DNA of 64,000 nt from Pseudomonas sp. B21-040 (GTDB taxonomy: Bacteria > Pseudomonadota > Gammaproteobacteria > Pseudomonadales > Pseudomonadaceae). The stretch's first letter is position 1; each line of letters begins with the position of its first letter. Below the pieces are notes generated by a model. The model was not told the DNA's origin, did not search any database, and saw nothing but the letters and a program-made list of their open reading frames with translations. The position numbers and the translations under genes were made by a program. Of the stretch, positions 26,088-34,383 are shown piece by piece. Location: contig NZ_CP087176.1 in NCBI RefSeq assembly GCF_024748695.1, positions 2,287,501-2,351,500 of the forward strand, in the 5' to 3' direction.

Positions 26088-26515
26088 AGCCGGCCGCCAT
26101 GAAGTTGTTTAAGGCTAAACCCGTGCGCGCCAAGCGCATCGACCGTGAAGGCCTCGAGCAGGCCGCGCTGATAACCGAGCTGCACATTCGCATGCCCGAA
26201 GTCGCTGACCTGATTTACCACGTCCCAAACGGTGGCCACCGGCTTAAGAAAGTAGCGGCTGAGTTGAAAGAGCAGGGCGTGGTCGCCGGCGTTCCAGACC
26301 TGGTACTGACCATGGCTCGCGGCGGTTATTTCGGCCTGTATATCGAGTTCAAGGCGACACCACCAAATGCCGCTGCCGTCTCGGACAGCCAGCACAAATG
26401 GATTCGCAAGCTGAACGATCAGGGCTATCTCGCGGTAGTGTGCCGTGGCCACTTCGACGCGATGGAGCAGATCCGCGCCTACCTGCGACTCGCACCTACC
26501 GTGGTGGCCGCATGA
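26084..26515 (+). CDS. VRR-NUC domain nuclease
   Basis: 143 residues. The VRR-NUC core is clear: a Glu near residue 23, VPNGGHRLKKVAAELKEQG near 50, VAGVPDLVL then YIEFKATPP with the D-ExK catalytic set, and SDSQHKWIRKL near 100. Phage members are thought to act as Holliday-junction or replication-fork nucleases. Start at the first ATG overlapping the previous gene; a second ATG lies five codons in. Confidence 0.86.
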   Translation: MKPAAMKLFKAKPVRAKRIDREGLEQAALITELHIRMPEVADLIYHVPNGGHRLKKVAAELKEQGVVAGVPDLVLTMARGGYFGLYIEFKATPPNAAAVSDSQHKWIRKLNDQGYLAVVCRGHFDAMEQIRAYLRLAPTVVAA

Positions 26516-27807
26516 CAATGACCGTGGCTTTCTCCGATGCCGAGATTCGTCGTCGTGCCGATGATCCCTCTGCCGTGTTGATGCGTGACCCACGGCACCC
26601 GGGGCTCTACTTCCGTTTCACCGAGGCTCGTCCGCGCGGAACATGGAGCCTCGTGGTGCGCAAGAAGTGGAACCGGATCGGTTCCTATCCCGATCTGTCG
26701 GCGAAGGCCGTGCTGGCCGCGCTGCCCGATCTGCGCATGCGGCTGGGTACGGATCCGGAAGCGGGTGCGGCCGTGTCGCCCTGGGCAACGTTGGGCGAGT
26801 TGCTGAAGTGGTACGCCGACCGTATGAGCCGCGATCGCAACCTCTCCGATAAGCGCAAAGCAACTGGTAAGTCAGCGATTGCCTGCCACCTGATACCGCG
26901 TGTGGGTGATCTGCCGCTCGCCGATGTCCGCCACGGCACCCTCGACACCCAGCTGATGTGGCCGCTTCAGGAGACATTGTCGCTGGAGTTTGTGCGGCTG
27001 ATCTTCGGCCTGCTGGTGGTCGCGTGCCGTCAGGCTCACACGCTGGGCCTGATACCGACCAACCCGATGACAGGCATCAAGTTCAGCGACTTCTCCAAGA
27101 CCAAGATCAAAGCCAAGCCGGCGCGCCTTCGTGGTGTGCAGATCGAGGCGCTGCTGAGCCAGTTGCATGACCTTTTCGAGTCCGATCCACAGCCGGCCAT
27201 GCTCGCGCTGATGATGATCTGCCACGGCACGCGCATCGGTGAAACCCGCAAAGCACAGTGGTCGCACATCAGCCTGTCCGAGCGCACCTGGTATCTGCCG
27301 GTGGGCAATACCAAGACCCGGGTTGAACACTCGCTCCCACTGACCGATCAAGTCTGCACCCTTCTAATCCGGTTAATCCGGTACCGCGCGGCGCAACAGG
27401 CGAGCCATTACGACGGCGATTGCCTGTTTCGCTCCCGCAGTGGAAAGGGCATGAGCGAAGGCCAGGCCAGTGCCGTGTTCACCGGGTTGGGGCAGGGCGA
27501 GTGGAGCAGTCACGACCTGCGCAAGTTAGCCCGCACCGGCTGGGCAGACCTCGGCATCGACTTCCTGATTGGCGAGATGCTGATCAACCACGCCATGGGC
27601 CACAACGTGCAGGCCTACATCCATACCACCGTCGAAGAGCGCAAGCGTGCTGCCCTCGAACTGTGGCACGACCATTTAGACGGCAAGGGTTTTTCCCTGA
27701 TTCACGGGTTGGAGGACGGTAGAAACGAAAATTCGGGGAAACCGCTGAAAGCCACGGAACATAAGGCCTGCGAGGCCATTCACGAATCAACCATAGGCGA
27801 GGTTTAA
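26512..27807 (+). CDS. Second tyrosine recombinase, inside the phage early operon
   Basis: 431 residues, starting at an ATGA overlap with the VRR-NUC gene. An N-terminal beta-rich DUF4102-like segment (GLYFRFTEARPRGTWSLV) and a SAM-like domain precede the catalytic domain: MICHGTRIGETRK near residue 240, SSHDLRKLARTGW near 330, and NHAMGH...AYIHTT near 365 with the likely Tyr. All catalytic residues seem present. It is far from any att copy, so it is not the element's end-proximal integrase. It could resolve replicated genomes or act at another site. Confidence 0.85.
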   Translation: MTMTVAFSDAEIRRRADDPSAVLMRDPRHPGLYFRFTEARPRGTWSLVVRKKWNRIGSYPDLSAKAVLAALPDLRMRLGTDPEAGAAVSPWATLGELLKWYADRMSRDRNLSDKRKATGKSAIACHLIPRVGDLPLADVRHGTLDTQLMWPLQETLSLEFVRLIFGLLVVACRQAHTLGLIPTNPMTGIKFSDFSKTKIKAKPARLRGVQIEALLSQLHDLFESDPQPAMLALMMICHGTRIGETRKAQWSHISLSERTWYLPVGNTKTRVEHSLPLTDQVCTLLIRLIRYRAAQQASHYDGDCLFRSRSGKGMSEGQASAVFTGLGQGEWSSHDLRKLARTGWADLGIDFLIGEMLINHAMGHNVQAYIHTTVEERKRAALELWHDHLDGKGFSLIHGLEDGRNENSGKPLKATEHKACEAIHESTIGEV

Positions 27808-27809
27808 AA

Positions 27810-28124
27810 ATGGATAAAAGGACTCACGGCCCTGCCTTTGTGCGCTGCCAGATCCCGCTCACCGACTGCCCATCGTGTGCCGGGAAGGGAGTCATCCAAG
27901 GCGTGTTTCACCAACTCGACTGCATCGGTTGCCACGCCTCAGGCCAGGTACACGCCGTCACCCGGGAGCCGTTGCCGGTGGAAGACTTGGTGGTGCAATT
28001 GGGCATGCAGCTGCGCCGGGAGCGTCACCTTGCAACCCAGGCACCAGCGGCGAATGGCACCGTCGAGCAGTACCAGCAGAACAACAGTCGCGGCGCCGGC
28101 CGCTCGTCTTTCAAGGGGGATTGA
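27810..28124 (+). CDS. Phage protein with DnaJ-type zinc-finger pattern
   Basis: 104 residues. CPSCAGKG near residue 20 and CIGCHASG near 38 form a two-knuckle CxxCxGxG-like zinc motif. The C-terminus is polar and probably flexible. It lies two bases after the recombinase gene and three before the Q-like gene, in the late-control position of the operon. Confidence 0.68.
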   Translation: MDKRTHGPAFVRCQIPLTDCPSCAGKGVIQGVFHQLDCIGCHASGQVHAVTREPLPVEDLVVQLGMQLRRERHLATQAPAANGTVEQYQQNNSRGAGRSSFKGD

Positions 28125-28127
28125 TTC

Positions 28128-28481
28128 ATGGCGAGAACAAAAAGCTTCACCGAACGCACTGCAGAGGATCTGTTGGAGCATTGGGGCCGTTGGGTGGTGC
28201 TGGGCTCTGGCGTGTCCTGCTGCGCATCCCGCGAGAACACCCTGCACACACCGATGATCACCGACGACGATGCGTTGATGATTGATGGCTTGATGGGTCG
28301 CCTGCTCAAGCGTTATCCAGAGTGCGGCAACGTATTGATGAAGTACTACACCGCTCGGGACAAAGCGCTGGTTGATGTCGGTAAGAAACTGGGCTTTGGT
28401 GAGGAGAAGACCCGGCAGCTCTGGAAGGCTGGCATTGCTTGGGTCGATGGAGCGCTAGATTTTCGTCGTGAGGCCGCTTAG
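28128..28481 (+). CDS. Q-type phage antitermination protein
   Basis: 117 residues resembling the short Phage_antitermQ family of Pseudomonas prophages: W-rich N-terminus (EDLLEHWGRWV), LMGRLLKRYPECGNVLMKYY in the middle and a helix-turn-helix-like KLGFGEEKTRQLWKAGIAWVDGAL at the end. It is the last gene of the early operon and would let polymerase read through into late genes. GGGGGATTGATTC precedes the ATG. Confidence 0.75.
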   Translation: MARTKSFTERTAEDLLEHWGRWVVLGSGVSCCASRENTLHTPMITDDDALMIDGLMGRLLKRYPECGNVLMKYYTARDKALVDVGKKLGFGEEKTRQLWKAGIAWVDGALDFRREAA

Positions 28482-28561
28482 CGCTATACCGGTGATCGTA
28501 GTGGCATTTTGATAGATGTGGGTTCAAAATACTGCCTCATTTGATCGCCATGGAGAGCGAA

Positions 28562-29155
28562 ATGAACGAAGCAGTAGCGGTGGCGGCACCACACAAGCGG
28601 CAAGTTGGATTTCTTCTGGGGCTTGGGATTCTATTTTTCCCCTTGTTGTTTGGCTGGATGCTGTTGAGGAAGGGGCATTCAATCCTCTCGCGCATCGTCG
28701 GCTTCACCTGGATGGCCTTGTGCCTTGTATCCTTGATTGGCATGGGATCGATTTCTAAAAACAGCTACGACAGCTACAAGGAGAGGGCGGCACAATCTAG
28801 TTCGTCAGGCGCGCCACCTAAACAGCAAGCCCAGGCAGAACCGATTAAGGCTTACACGTCGGCGAAGGTTTCCCAGGATTATGAAGACAACACTATTGCG
28901 GCTGACCTGCAGTACAAGGGTAAGCGGGTCAAGGTGACTGGGCGAATCACCGATATCAATACTGACTTCCTTGGGAATCCGTACCTCGTACTTGCGGGCA
29001 CCAACCAGTTTATGGGGCCGCAGTTCAAATTTGATAAATCCGACATGTCCTCTCTTGCAGCGCTCAAGAAAGGTGCACAGATTTCGGTCGTCTGTACGGG
29101 CAAAGGGGATGTGGTCAAAACGCCGATGTTTGAAGATTGCGAAGTCTCCAAATAA
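28562..29155 (+). CDS. Membrane-anchored OB-fold (tRNA_anti-like) protein
   Basis: 197 residues from the ATG at 28562, preceded by GGAGAGCGAA. Two close hydrophobic helices at about 17-60, a Ser/Gln-rich linker, then a tRNA_anti-like OB domain: VSQDYEDNTIAADLQYKGKRV, KVTGRITDINTDFLGNPYLVL, SVVCTGKGDVVKTP, CEV. Such proteins appear as accessory genes in phages and islands. It lies outside the overlapping operon, with its own terminator, so it could be a lysogenic-conversion or exclusion gene. That role is inference. Confidence 0.75.
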   Translation: MNEAVAVAAPHKRQVGFLLGLGILFFPLLFGWMLLRKGHSILSRIVGFTWMALCLVSLIGMGSISKNSYDSYKERAAQSSSSGAPPKQQAQAEPIKAYTSAKVSQDYEDNTIAADLQYKGKRVKVTGRITDINTDFLGNPYLVLAGTNQFMGPQFKFDKSDMSSLAALKKGAQISVVCTGKGDVVKTPMFEDCEVSK

Positions 29156-29220
29156 CTCGTTGACACCCCCGGTCCCGATCTATAGATTTCACATTACTTT
29201 GCGGTTTTTCCGCGAGCAAA

Positions 29221-29246
29221 GCCCAACCATCGAGTTGGGCTTTTTG
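29221..29246 (+). terminator. Terminator
   Basis: GCCCAA (29221-29226), 8-base loop, TTGGGC (29235-29240), then five T. Ends the OB-fold gene transcript. Confidence 0.82.
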
Positions 29247-29262
29247 CTTTCTACAGTTCACA

Positions 29263-29290
29263 GAGCCTCGGCATTTGCCGGGGCTTTTTC
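29263..29290 (+). terminator. Second terminator
   Basis: AGCCTCGGC, ATTT loop, GCCGGGGCT, then TTTT. Lies just before the holin gene, a typical spot for a Q-controlled late block. Confidence 0.72.
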
Positions 29291-29377
29291 GTTTTCGGCG
29301 CCACCACACCCATTGCTCCGAGCTGGGAGTGCTGCTGGGGCCGGATCTATTCGCTCCCCGAAAGGGAGGATGCCGAG

Positions 29378-29713
29378 ATGCCAAACATGCCAGACAAACC
29401 AGACACCTGGCTGCTCGTTCTCGCGTGGCTTAGCCAGCATGCGCCTACGATCTACGCCGGTGCGTTGTCATTCGTTGTGGCTGCACTGCGGATCATCTAC
29501 GGCGGCGGCACCCAGCGTCAGGCACTGCTTGAAGCATCGCTCTGCACGCTGATCACCATTGGCCTAATACCGTTGCTTGAGTACTTCGGCCTACCTCAGA
29601 ACTTCGCCACTGCTGCCGGTGTGTTCATTGGCTTCCTCGGCGTCAAGAAGATCGCTGACCTTGCTGACCGCTTCGCCGACTTCAAGCTGCCAAAGCGCAA
29701 CACCGATCTATAG
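29378..29713 (+). CDS. Phage holin, lambda family
   Basis: 111 residues with three hydrophobic segments (about 10-42, 52-66 and 75-90) and a charged tail, matching the lambda-family holin class of Pseudomonas phages. GGGAGGATGCCGAG precedes the ATG. It should form membrane holes to trigger lysis. In intact relatives terminase genes follow, and here only a fragment does. Confidence 0.82.
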   Translation: MPNMPDKPDTWLLVLAWLSQHAPTIYAGALSFVVAALRIIYGGGTQRQALLEASLCTLITIGLIPLLEYFGLPQNFATAAGVFIGFLGVKKIADLADRFADFKLPKRNTDL

Positions 29714-29722
29714 AGGTGTCGT

Positions 29723-29800
29723 GTGATAAAGATCGATGCCCGAACCAATGTAGAAGAGCTATCCAAGGCTCTGCGCACTGTTGGTACACCAAGCTGTTGA
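29723..29800 (+). pseudogene. N-terminal stub of a phage tail protein Z-like gene
   Basis: A GTG after AGAGGTGTC opens IKIDARTNVEELSKALRTV, which matches the start of minor tail protein Z (GPZ) proteins. After about 20 codons the sequence switches to terminase sequence in another frame and stops. It is out of its usual order (before terminase), so a rearrangement or deletion made it. Confidence 0.6.
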
Positions 29801-30368
29801 TGGCGAACATCGGTTACAAGATTCAGCACAAGCGCCGCAACGTGATGATGTGGAGCCCGACTGATCCTGACGCCGAGGACATCAGTAAAAGCCACGTCAG
29901 CGGGATGATCCGAGACGTACCAGTGTTGGGCGACCTCGCTCCGTGGTTCGGACGTAAGCACAGCGACAACACCCTCGACCAGAAGATATTCGCGAACCGG
30001 CGGACGCTCTGGATCCGGGGCGGCAAAGCCTCCCGAAACTACCGTGAGAAATCCGCCGACGAGGTGATCTACGACGAGCTCTCGAACTTTGACGAAAGCG
30101 TCGAAGGCGAGGGGTCACCGATCACCCTGGGCGACAAGCGACTCAACGGCGCGATCTACCCGAAGTCAATTCGCGGCTCAACGCCGAAACGAGTTGGCTC
30201 CTGCCAGATCACCAAGGCTGTCGAAGAGTCACCCTACCTGCTCAAGTTTCACATCAACTGCCCGCACTGCCGGCAGGAACAGACGCTGAAGTGGGGCGGC
30301 AAGGATTGCGAGTTCGGCCTGAAGTGGGAAAAGAACGCCCTCGGTGAGGCAGAGAGAGCCTGGTACAG
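29786..30368 (+). pseudogene. Internal fragment of phage terminase large subunit (GpA-like)
   Basis: About 194 codons continue from YTKLLMANIGYKIQHKRRN through MMWSPTDPDAEDISKSHVS, the Walker B-like EVIYDELSNFDESVEGEG and a FHINCPHCRQEQ zinc knuckle to GEAERAWYR. These are middle blocks of lambda GpA-type packaging ATPase. Both the N-terminal Walker A part and the nuclease domain are missing, so it is inactive. Left junction is with the tail-Z stub and right junction with baseplate V. Confidence 0.85.
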
Positions 30369-30782
30369 GTGGAGTTGCTGAAGGACGAGCTACGCGACGG
30401 CCTTGAACACATGCAGAACTATGGCTTCACCAGTCACCCGCTGGGTGGTGATGTCGCGGTGGCCTTCCTTGGAGGTAATCGCGAGCAAGGGATTGTGCTG
30501 GTGGTCGATGACCGCCGGTACCGAATCCCCCTGCTGGCTGGTGAGGTCGCCATCTATGACGACCTGGGCAACAAGATCGAGTTGTTGCGAGAGATGGTGA
30601 AGGTCACCGCCGTTCAGCATCTCGAAGCCCAAGCACCGACGATCAAACTCATCGGCGATCTTGAGGTGATCGGCAACGTCAAAACCACCGGCACCATCAC
30701 GAACAACGGAAAGAACATTGGCAGCACTCACCAGCACAACGGCGTTACCGCTGGTAGTGGAAACTCAGGAGTGCCTATCTGA
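30369..30782 (+). CDS. Phage baseplate assembly protein V, N-terminally truncated
   Basis: 137 residues readable from a GTG at the junction with the terminase fragment. HMQNYGFTSHPLGGDVAVAFLGGNREQ and the repetitive IGDLEVIGNVKTTGTITNNG spike-like end are characteristic of Mu gp45-type baseplate V. Relatives carry some 30 more residues at the front. Whether it is translated from the new junction is unclear. It shares an ATGATGG-type overlap with the next gene. Confidence 0.78.
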   Translation: MELLKDELRDGLEHMQNYGFTSHPLGGDVAVAFLGGNREQGIVLVVDDRRYRIPLLAGEVAIYDDLGNKIELLREMVKVTAVQHLEAQAPTIKLIGDLEVIGNVKTTGTITNNGKNIGSTHQHNGVTAGSGNSGVPI

Positions 30783-31249
30783 TGGCCGATGCCGCAATGG
30801 TAATGACCGAAAGCGGTGGGGAGTTGCTCCTGTCGGGCTTCGACCTGGCGCGCGACGACGGCCTCGAAACTGCTGTGATCATCAGCCTGTTCACCGATCG
30901 CAGGGCCAGCCCTGAGCAGATCCCCGTCGAGTTGCCGCAGGACGACCTGCGCGGCTACTGGGGGGACATCGCAAACGCCACGCCATCGGACCAAACCGGT
31001 TCGCTGTTGTGGCTGCTCGCCCGCGAAAAGCAACTTCCGCAAGTCCTTGGCCGGGCCCAGCAATATTGCCGGGAAGCCTTGGCCTGGATGGTAGAGGACC
31101 TGGTCGCCACGCGCGTCGAGGTCACCGCCGAGTTTGTAGCCAGGGGCTGGATGTTGATCCTCGTCGATATCTACCGGCCGACCGGCTCGCCGGTTCGCTA
31201 TCAATACAACTACGAATGGGCGGCTCAAGCCGCGAAGAGGGCTGCCTGA
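30782..31249 (+). CDS. Phage baseplate protein, GP46 family
   Basis: 155 residues of the Mu gp46 family, with TAVIISLFTDRRA near residue 35 and DLRGYWGD near 58, then GSLLWLLAREK and a helical end. It is part of the wedge of contractile-tail baseplates. Start overlaps the stop of baseplate V and its own stop overlaps the J gene start. Confidence 0.87.
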   Translation: MADAAMVMTESGGELLLSGFDLARDDGLETAVIISLFTDRRASPEQIPVELPQDDLRGYWGDIANATPSDQTGSLLWLLAREKQLPQVLGRAQQYCREALAWMVEDLVATRVEVTAEFVARGWMLILVDIYRPTGSPVRYQYNYEWAAQAAKRAA

Positions 31250-32307
31250 TGCCATTTGCTCGACCAACACTGACCGAGTTAATCGAACGAGTGATCACCG
31301 ACATCAGCAGCCGTGTCACCGGTGTTGATAGTGCGGTGCTTCGCCGATCGCTGCTCGGGATTGTCGGCCAGTCAGAGGCTGGCGCGGTCCACATGCTGTA
31401 CGGCTACCTGGACTGGATTGCCAAACAATCGATTATCGACACTGCCGAAAAGGAATACCTCGAGCGCTGGGCGGCAATTTGGAAAGTCACTCGAAAAACC
31501 GCTGGATTTGCCAGCGGTCAGGTGGCGCTCGCCGGCACTGCTGGAGCCGTGGTGGTCAACGGAACGATATTGCAGAGACAGGACGGTGTTCAGTACAAAA
31601 CCCAAGGCGACGCCGTATTCAGTTCCGGTCCGCTCATCATTCCGGCTCTGGCGGTTGAGGCGGGGGAGGCTGGCAACTTTGATGCGGGCCTGCCCATTTT
31701 CCTGCTTTCGCCGATCGCTGGCGTTCAGTCCACAGGCACCACGGCGACCAAGCTTGAAAACGGGGTCGACGTCGAAACTGACGAACGTCTTCTCGCGCGC
31801 TTGCTTGCCCGAATCCAACAGCCTCCCCATGGCGGCGCTTCGTTTGATTATGAGCAATGGGCTCTCGAAGTTGCGGGCGTCACCAGGGTTTGGGTGTACC
31901 CGATCCAGATGGGGCCTGGCACCGTCACAGTCCTTTTCGTCTGCGATGAAGAGGTCAGCATCATCCCAAGTCCTGCGAAGGTCGCCGAGGTGCAGGCCTA
32001 TATCGATGCCAGAGCTCCGGTGACAGCTGAAGTCTTCGTAGCGGCCCCCGTCGCCGATCCGTTGAACATGAATATCAAGCTGACACCGAACACCACGGTC
32101 GTTCAGAGCGCGGTTCGCGCGGAGCTTGCAGATCTTATTGATCGGGATTCCGCGCCGGGTGGAACGATCTTCATCAGCCGGCTGCGTGAAGCCGTGTCCT
32201 TGGCTGCTGGGGAGAGCAATAACCAAATCGTCTCGCCAACAGCGGACGTCGCGCACGCTGCCGGGCACATGGCCACGCTCGGGACACCCACCTTTTCCAG
32301 CCTGTAG
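31249..32307 (+). CDS. Phage baseplate protein J (gp47-like)
   Basis: 352 residues. PFARPTLTELIERVITDI at the start, EYLERWAAIWKVTRK near 65, PPHGGASFDYEQWALEVAGVTRVWVYP near 190 and a C-terminal domain rich in beta strands match Baseplate_J of Mu-like phages. Start overlaps the GP46 stop (TGATG). Intact length suggests recent decay of the prophage or selection on the baseplate. Confidence 0.9.
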   Translation: MPFARPTLTELIERVITDISSRVTGVDSAVLRRSLLGIVGQSEAGAVHMLYGYLDWIAKQSIIDTAEKEYLERWAAIWKVTRKTAGFASGQVALAGTAGAVVVNGTILQRQDGVQYKTQGDAVFSSGPLIIPALAVEAGEAGNFDAGLPIFLLSPIAGVQSTGTTATKLENGVDVETDERLLARLLARIQQPPHGGASFDYEQWALEVAGVTRVWVYPIQMGPGTVTVLFVCDEEVSIIPSPAKVAEVQAYIDARAPVTAEVFVAAPVADPLNMNIKLTPNTTVVQSAVRAELADLIDRDSAPGGTIFISRLREAVSLAAGESNNQIVSPTADVAHAAGHMATLGTPTFSSL

Positions 32308-32315
32308 GAGGCGCA

Positions 32316-32906
32316 ATGCCAACAGCCGCTGAATACAGGGAGCAGCTCAAAGCGCTGCTGCCGCCTGGCCAGGCATTTCCACGAGACCCCGGCACCACGC
32401 TCCATGACTTACTCGACGGAATGTCAATTGAGCTCTCGCGGCTGGATGGCCGCGCCGGCGTGATGCCCCGGGAGGCAAACCCAGGCACTACGGCAGAACT
32501 ACTGCCCGATTGGGAGAGGGTCGCCGGGCTTCCCGACAAGTGCTCCGGATTGCTAGAGCAAACCCTTCAGGGGCGCCGCAGCGCATTGCTGGCGAAGCTC
32601 ACCAGCACCGGTGGGCAATCCGCCGCCTATTTTATCGAGGTAGCTGCAGCACTGGGATACACGGTAACGATCGAGACGTTCAAACCATTCAGGGTTGGAC
32701 GCTCGACCGTAGGCGACTCACTGCCCAATGGGCCTTGGGCTTTCACCTGGTTAGTCAGGGCTCCAGAAGTATCTGTTACTAGCTTTCGCGTCGGCCAGTC
32801 GGCGGTTGGTGAGCGGCTTCGCATATGGGGTAACGACACCCTCGAATGTAAATTAAATCAGTTGAAGCCCGCGCACACGATCGCGATCTTCGCTTACGGA
32901 GAATGA
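32316..32906 (+). CDS. Phage tail protein, DUF2313/YmfQ (gp48-like)
   Basis: 196 residues: EYREQLKALLPPGQAFPRDP at the start, WERVAGLPD then LQGRRSALLAKLTSTGGQS near 85, and KLNQLKPAHT near the end are all DUF2313 landmarks. It follows J in Mu-type baseplates. GGAGGCGC lies before the ATG. Confidence 0.88.
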   Translation: MPTAAEYREQLKALLPPGQAFPRDPGTTLHDLLDGMSIELSRLDGRAGVMPREANPGTTAELLPDWERVAGLPDKCSGLLEQTLQGRRSALLAKLTSTGGQSAAYFIEVAAALGYTVTIETFKPFRVGRSTVGDSLPNGPWAFTWLVRAPEVSVTSFRVGQSAVGERLRIWGNDTLECKLNQLKPAHTIAIFAYGE

Positions 32907-32909
32907 CGA

Positions 32910-33791
32910 ATGCACAGAATTGACGGTCCGGGAGCAACGGTAGACAACAAGTTTACAGACGGAGATCCGGTAGGCGGCATTCAGCCAACGGTTGTTACTG
33001 ATGAATGGATGAACGATGTTCAGGAAAACATCATGGCGGTGCTGGTGGCGGCCGGCGTATCGCCAACAAAGGGGCGTGCCGCTGACCTGCTCGATTCACT
33101 TAAAAAAGTCCCCACTGGCCGACTTATTAATATTCGGCTGTTCACCGCTTCAGGCACGTACACGCCAACATCCGGCACTAACTCAATTGTGGTTGAAGTC
33201 TGTGGCGGTGGCGGTGGTGGTGGCGGTGGCAGCAATTCCAATACTCCTAGTCCAGGCTTTGCATCTACGGGAACTGGAGGTAGTGCTGGCGCCTCAGCGA
33301 AGGGGATGTTCACTAGTGCGTTTACGGGACTGCCGATCACTGTTGGCGCAGGAGGATCCGGAGGGATTTCAACTGGCCTCGGTGCCAATGGAAGCAATGG
33401 AGGATCGAGTAGCCTAGGCGGATTGATTTCTGCGGGTGGCGGTGCGGGAGGCCCTGGGGGCATTGTAATCAGCTCTTTCCCAACAGCTAGCTCAGAGCAG
33501 TCCTCGGTCGCCGTCGGTGTTGGTGGAACAATCTATAACGGTGCAGGCGCGATAGGGGATAAAGGAACGCTCTATGCGGCAAACAACTTGTCGACCGGCA
33601 AGGGGGCCTCGTCGGCTTTTGGAGCTGGGGGGTACTCAAAAGCTTTGGCTGCTGGTGCTGGCCAGCAAGCTGGCGCCAATGCCACTGGCTTTGGCGCCGG
33701 GGGTGGTGGTGCTGGATCCGTGACAGGTGGCAATAATACAACTGGCGGCAACGGTGCATCTGGATTTGTTATTATATGGGAATACAGCTGA
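32910..33791 (+). CDS. Glycine-rich tail fibre protein
   Basis: 293 residues. The N-terminal ~70 residues (RIDGPGATVDNKFTDGDPVGG, VVTDEWMNDVQENI) are the usual attachment segment of Pseudomonas tail fibres. The rest is extremely Gly/Ala/Ser-rich with polyglycine runs up to ten, as in host-binding tips of glycine-loop adhesins. It would define host range. It is followed without gap by the assembly gene (split by IS66). Confidence 0.82.
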   Translation: MHRIDGPGATVDNKFTDGDPVGGIQPTVVTDEWMNDVQENIMAVLVAAGVSPTKGRAADLLDSLKKVPTGRLINIRLFTASGTYTPTSGTNSIVVEVCGGGGGGGGGSNSNTPSPGFASTGTGGSAGASAKGMFTSAFTGLPITVGAGGSGGISTGLGANGSNGGSSSLGGLISAGGGAGGPGGIVISSFPTASSEQSSVAVGVGGTIYNGAGAIGDKGTLYAANNLSTGKGASSAFGAGGYSKALAAGAGQQAGANATGFGAGGGGAGSVTGGNNTTGGNGASGFVIIWEYS

Positions 33792-34005
33792 TGAAGAAGT
33801 TTGCGCGGATTCAAGGCGTCTTGGTAGTAGAGCTAATCTCAATTGAGGAGGAACAAGATATAACCGATTTTTTCCATCCATCCATGATTTGGATTGATGT
33901 GAGCGACGTTGAAGGTATAAGGTAAGCGCTCCATGAACCCCACATTCAAAGCGCTTAGTTGATCCCGGATGCTTTGCTCCCGATTCCCTCAGGAGCCAGC
34001 CCGCC

Positions 34006-34365
34006 ATGATGCGACCCGATGCCAAAGTCGAAAAAGTCTATCTCTACCCCAAACCCGTGGACTTTCGAAAATCCATTGATGGCCTTGCCGCGCTGGTCGA
34101 ACTGGATATCAAAGTCGCTGTATTCGACCCTGTGCTTTTCGTCTTCCTCAACAAGCCACGCAACCGCGTGAAGATTTTGTATTGGGAACGCAACGGCTTC
34201 TGCCTTTGGCTCAAGCGCCTCGAATCCGAACGATTTAAAACATCGCCCGATGCCAACGATGAAGCGATCATCCTGACTGTCCAGGAACTGAACTGGCTAC
34301 TTGATGGTTTTGATCTGTGGCGCAACCGTCCTCATCAGGTTTTGACGCCTCGATACGTGGCCTGA
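34006..34365 (+). CDS. tnpB: IS66 TnpB accessory protein
   Basis: 119 residues with the classic IS66 Orf2 pattern: VYLYPKPVDFRKSIDGLAALVE near residue 12, ILYWERNGFCLWLKRLE near 58 and LTVQELNWLLDGFDLWR near 90. TnpB helps the TnpC transposase. The gene for TnpC starts 18 bases later. Confidence 0.95.
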   Translation: MMRPDAKVEKVYLYPKPVDFRKSIDGLAALVELDIKVAVFDPVLFVFLNKPRNRVKILYWERNGFCLWLKRLESERFKTSPDANDEAIILTVQELNWLLDGFDLWRNRPHQVLTPRYVA

Positions 34366-34383
34366 TTCGGTATAATCCAGGGC

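Noticed and set aside
30369..33791. R-type tailocin cluster
   Set aside because: Only baseplate V, GP46, J, DUF2313 and fibre genes exist; sheath, tube and tape-measure genes are missing, and the locus is a tRNA site rather than a usual tailocin site.
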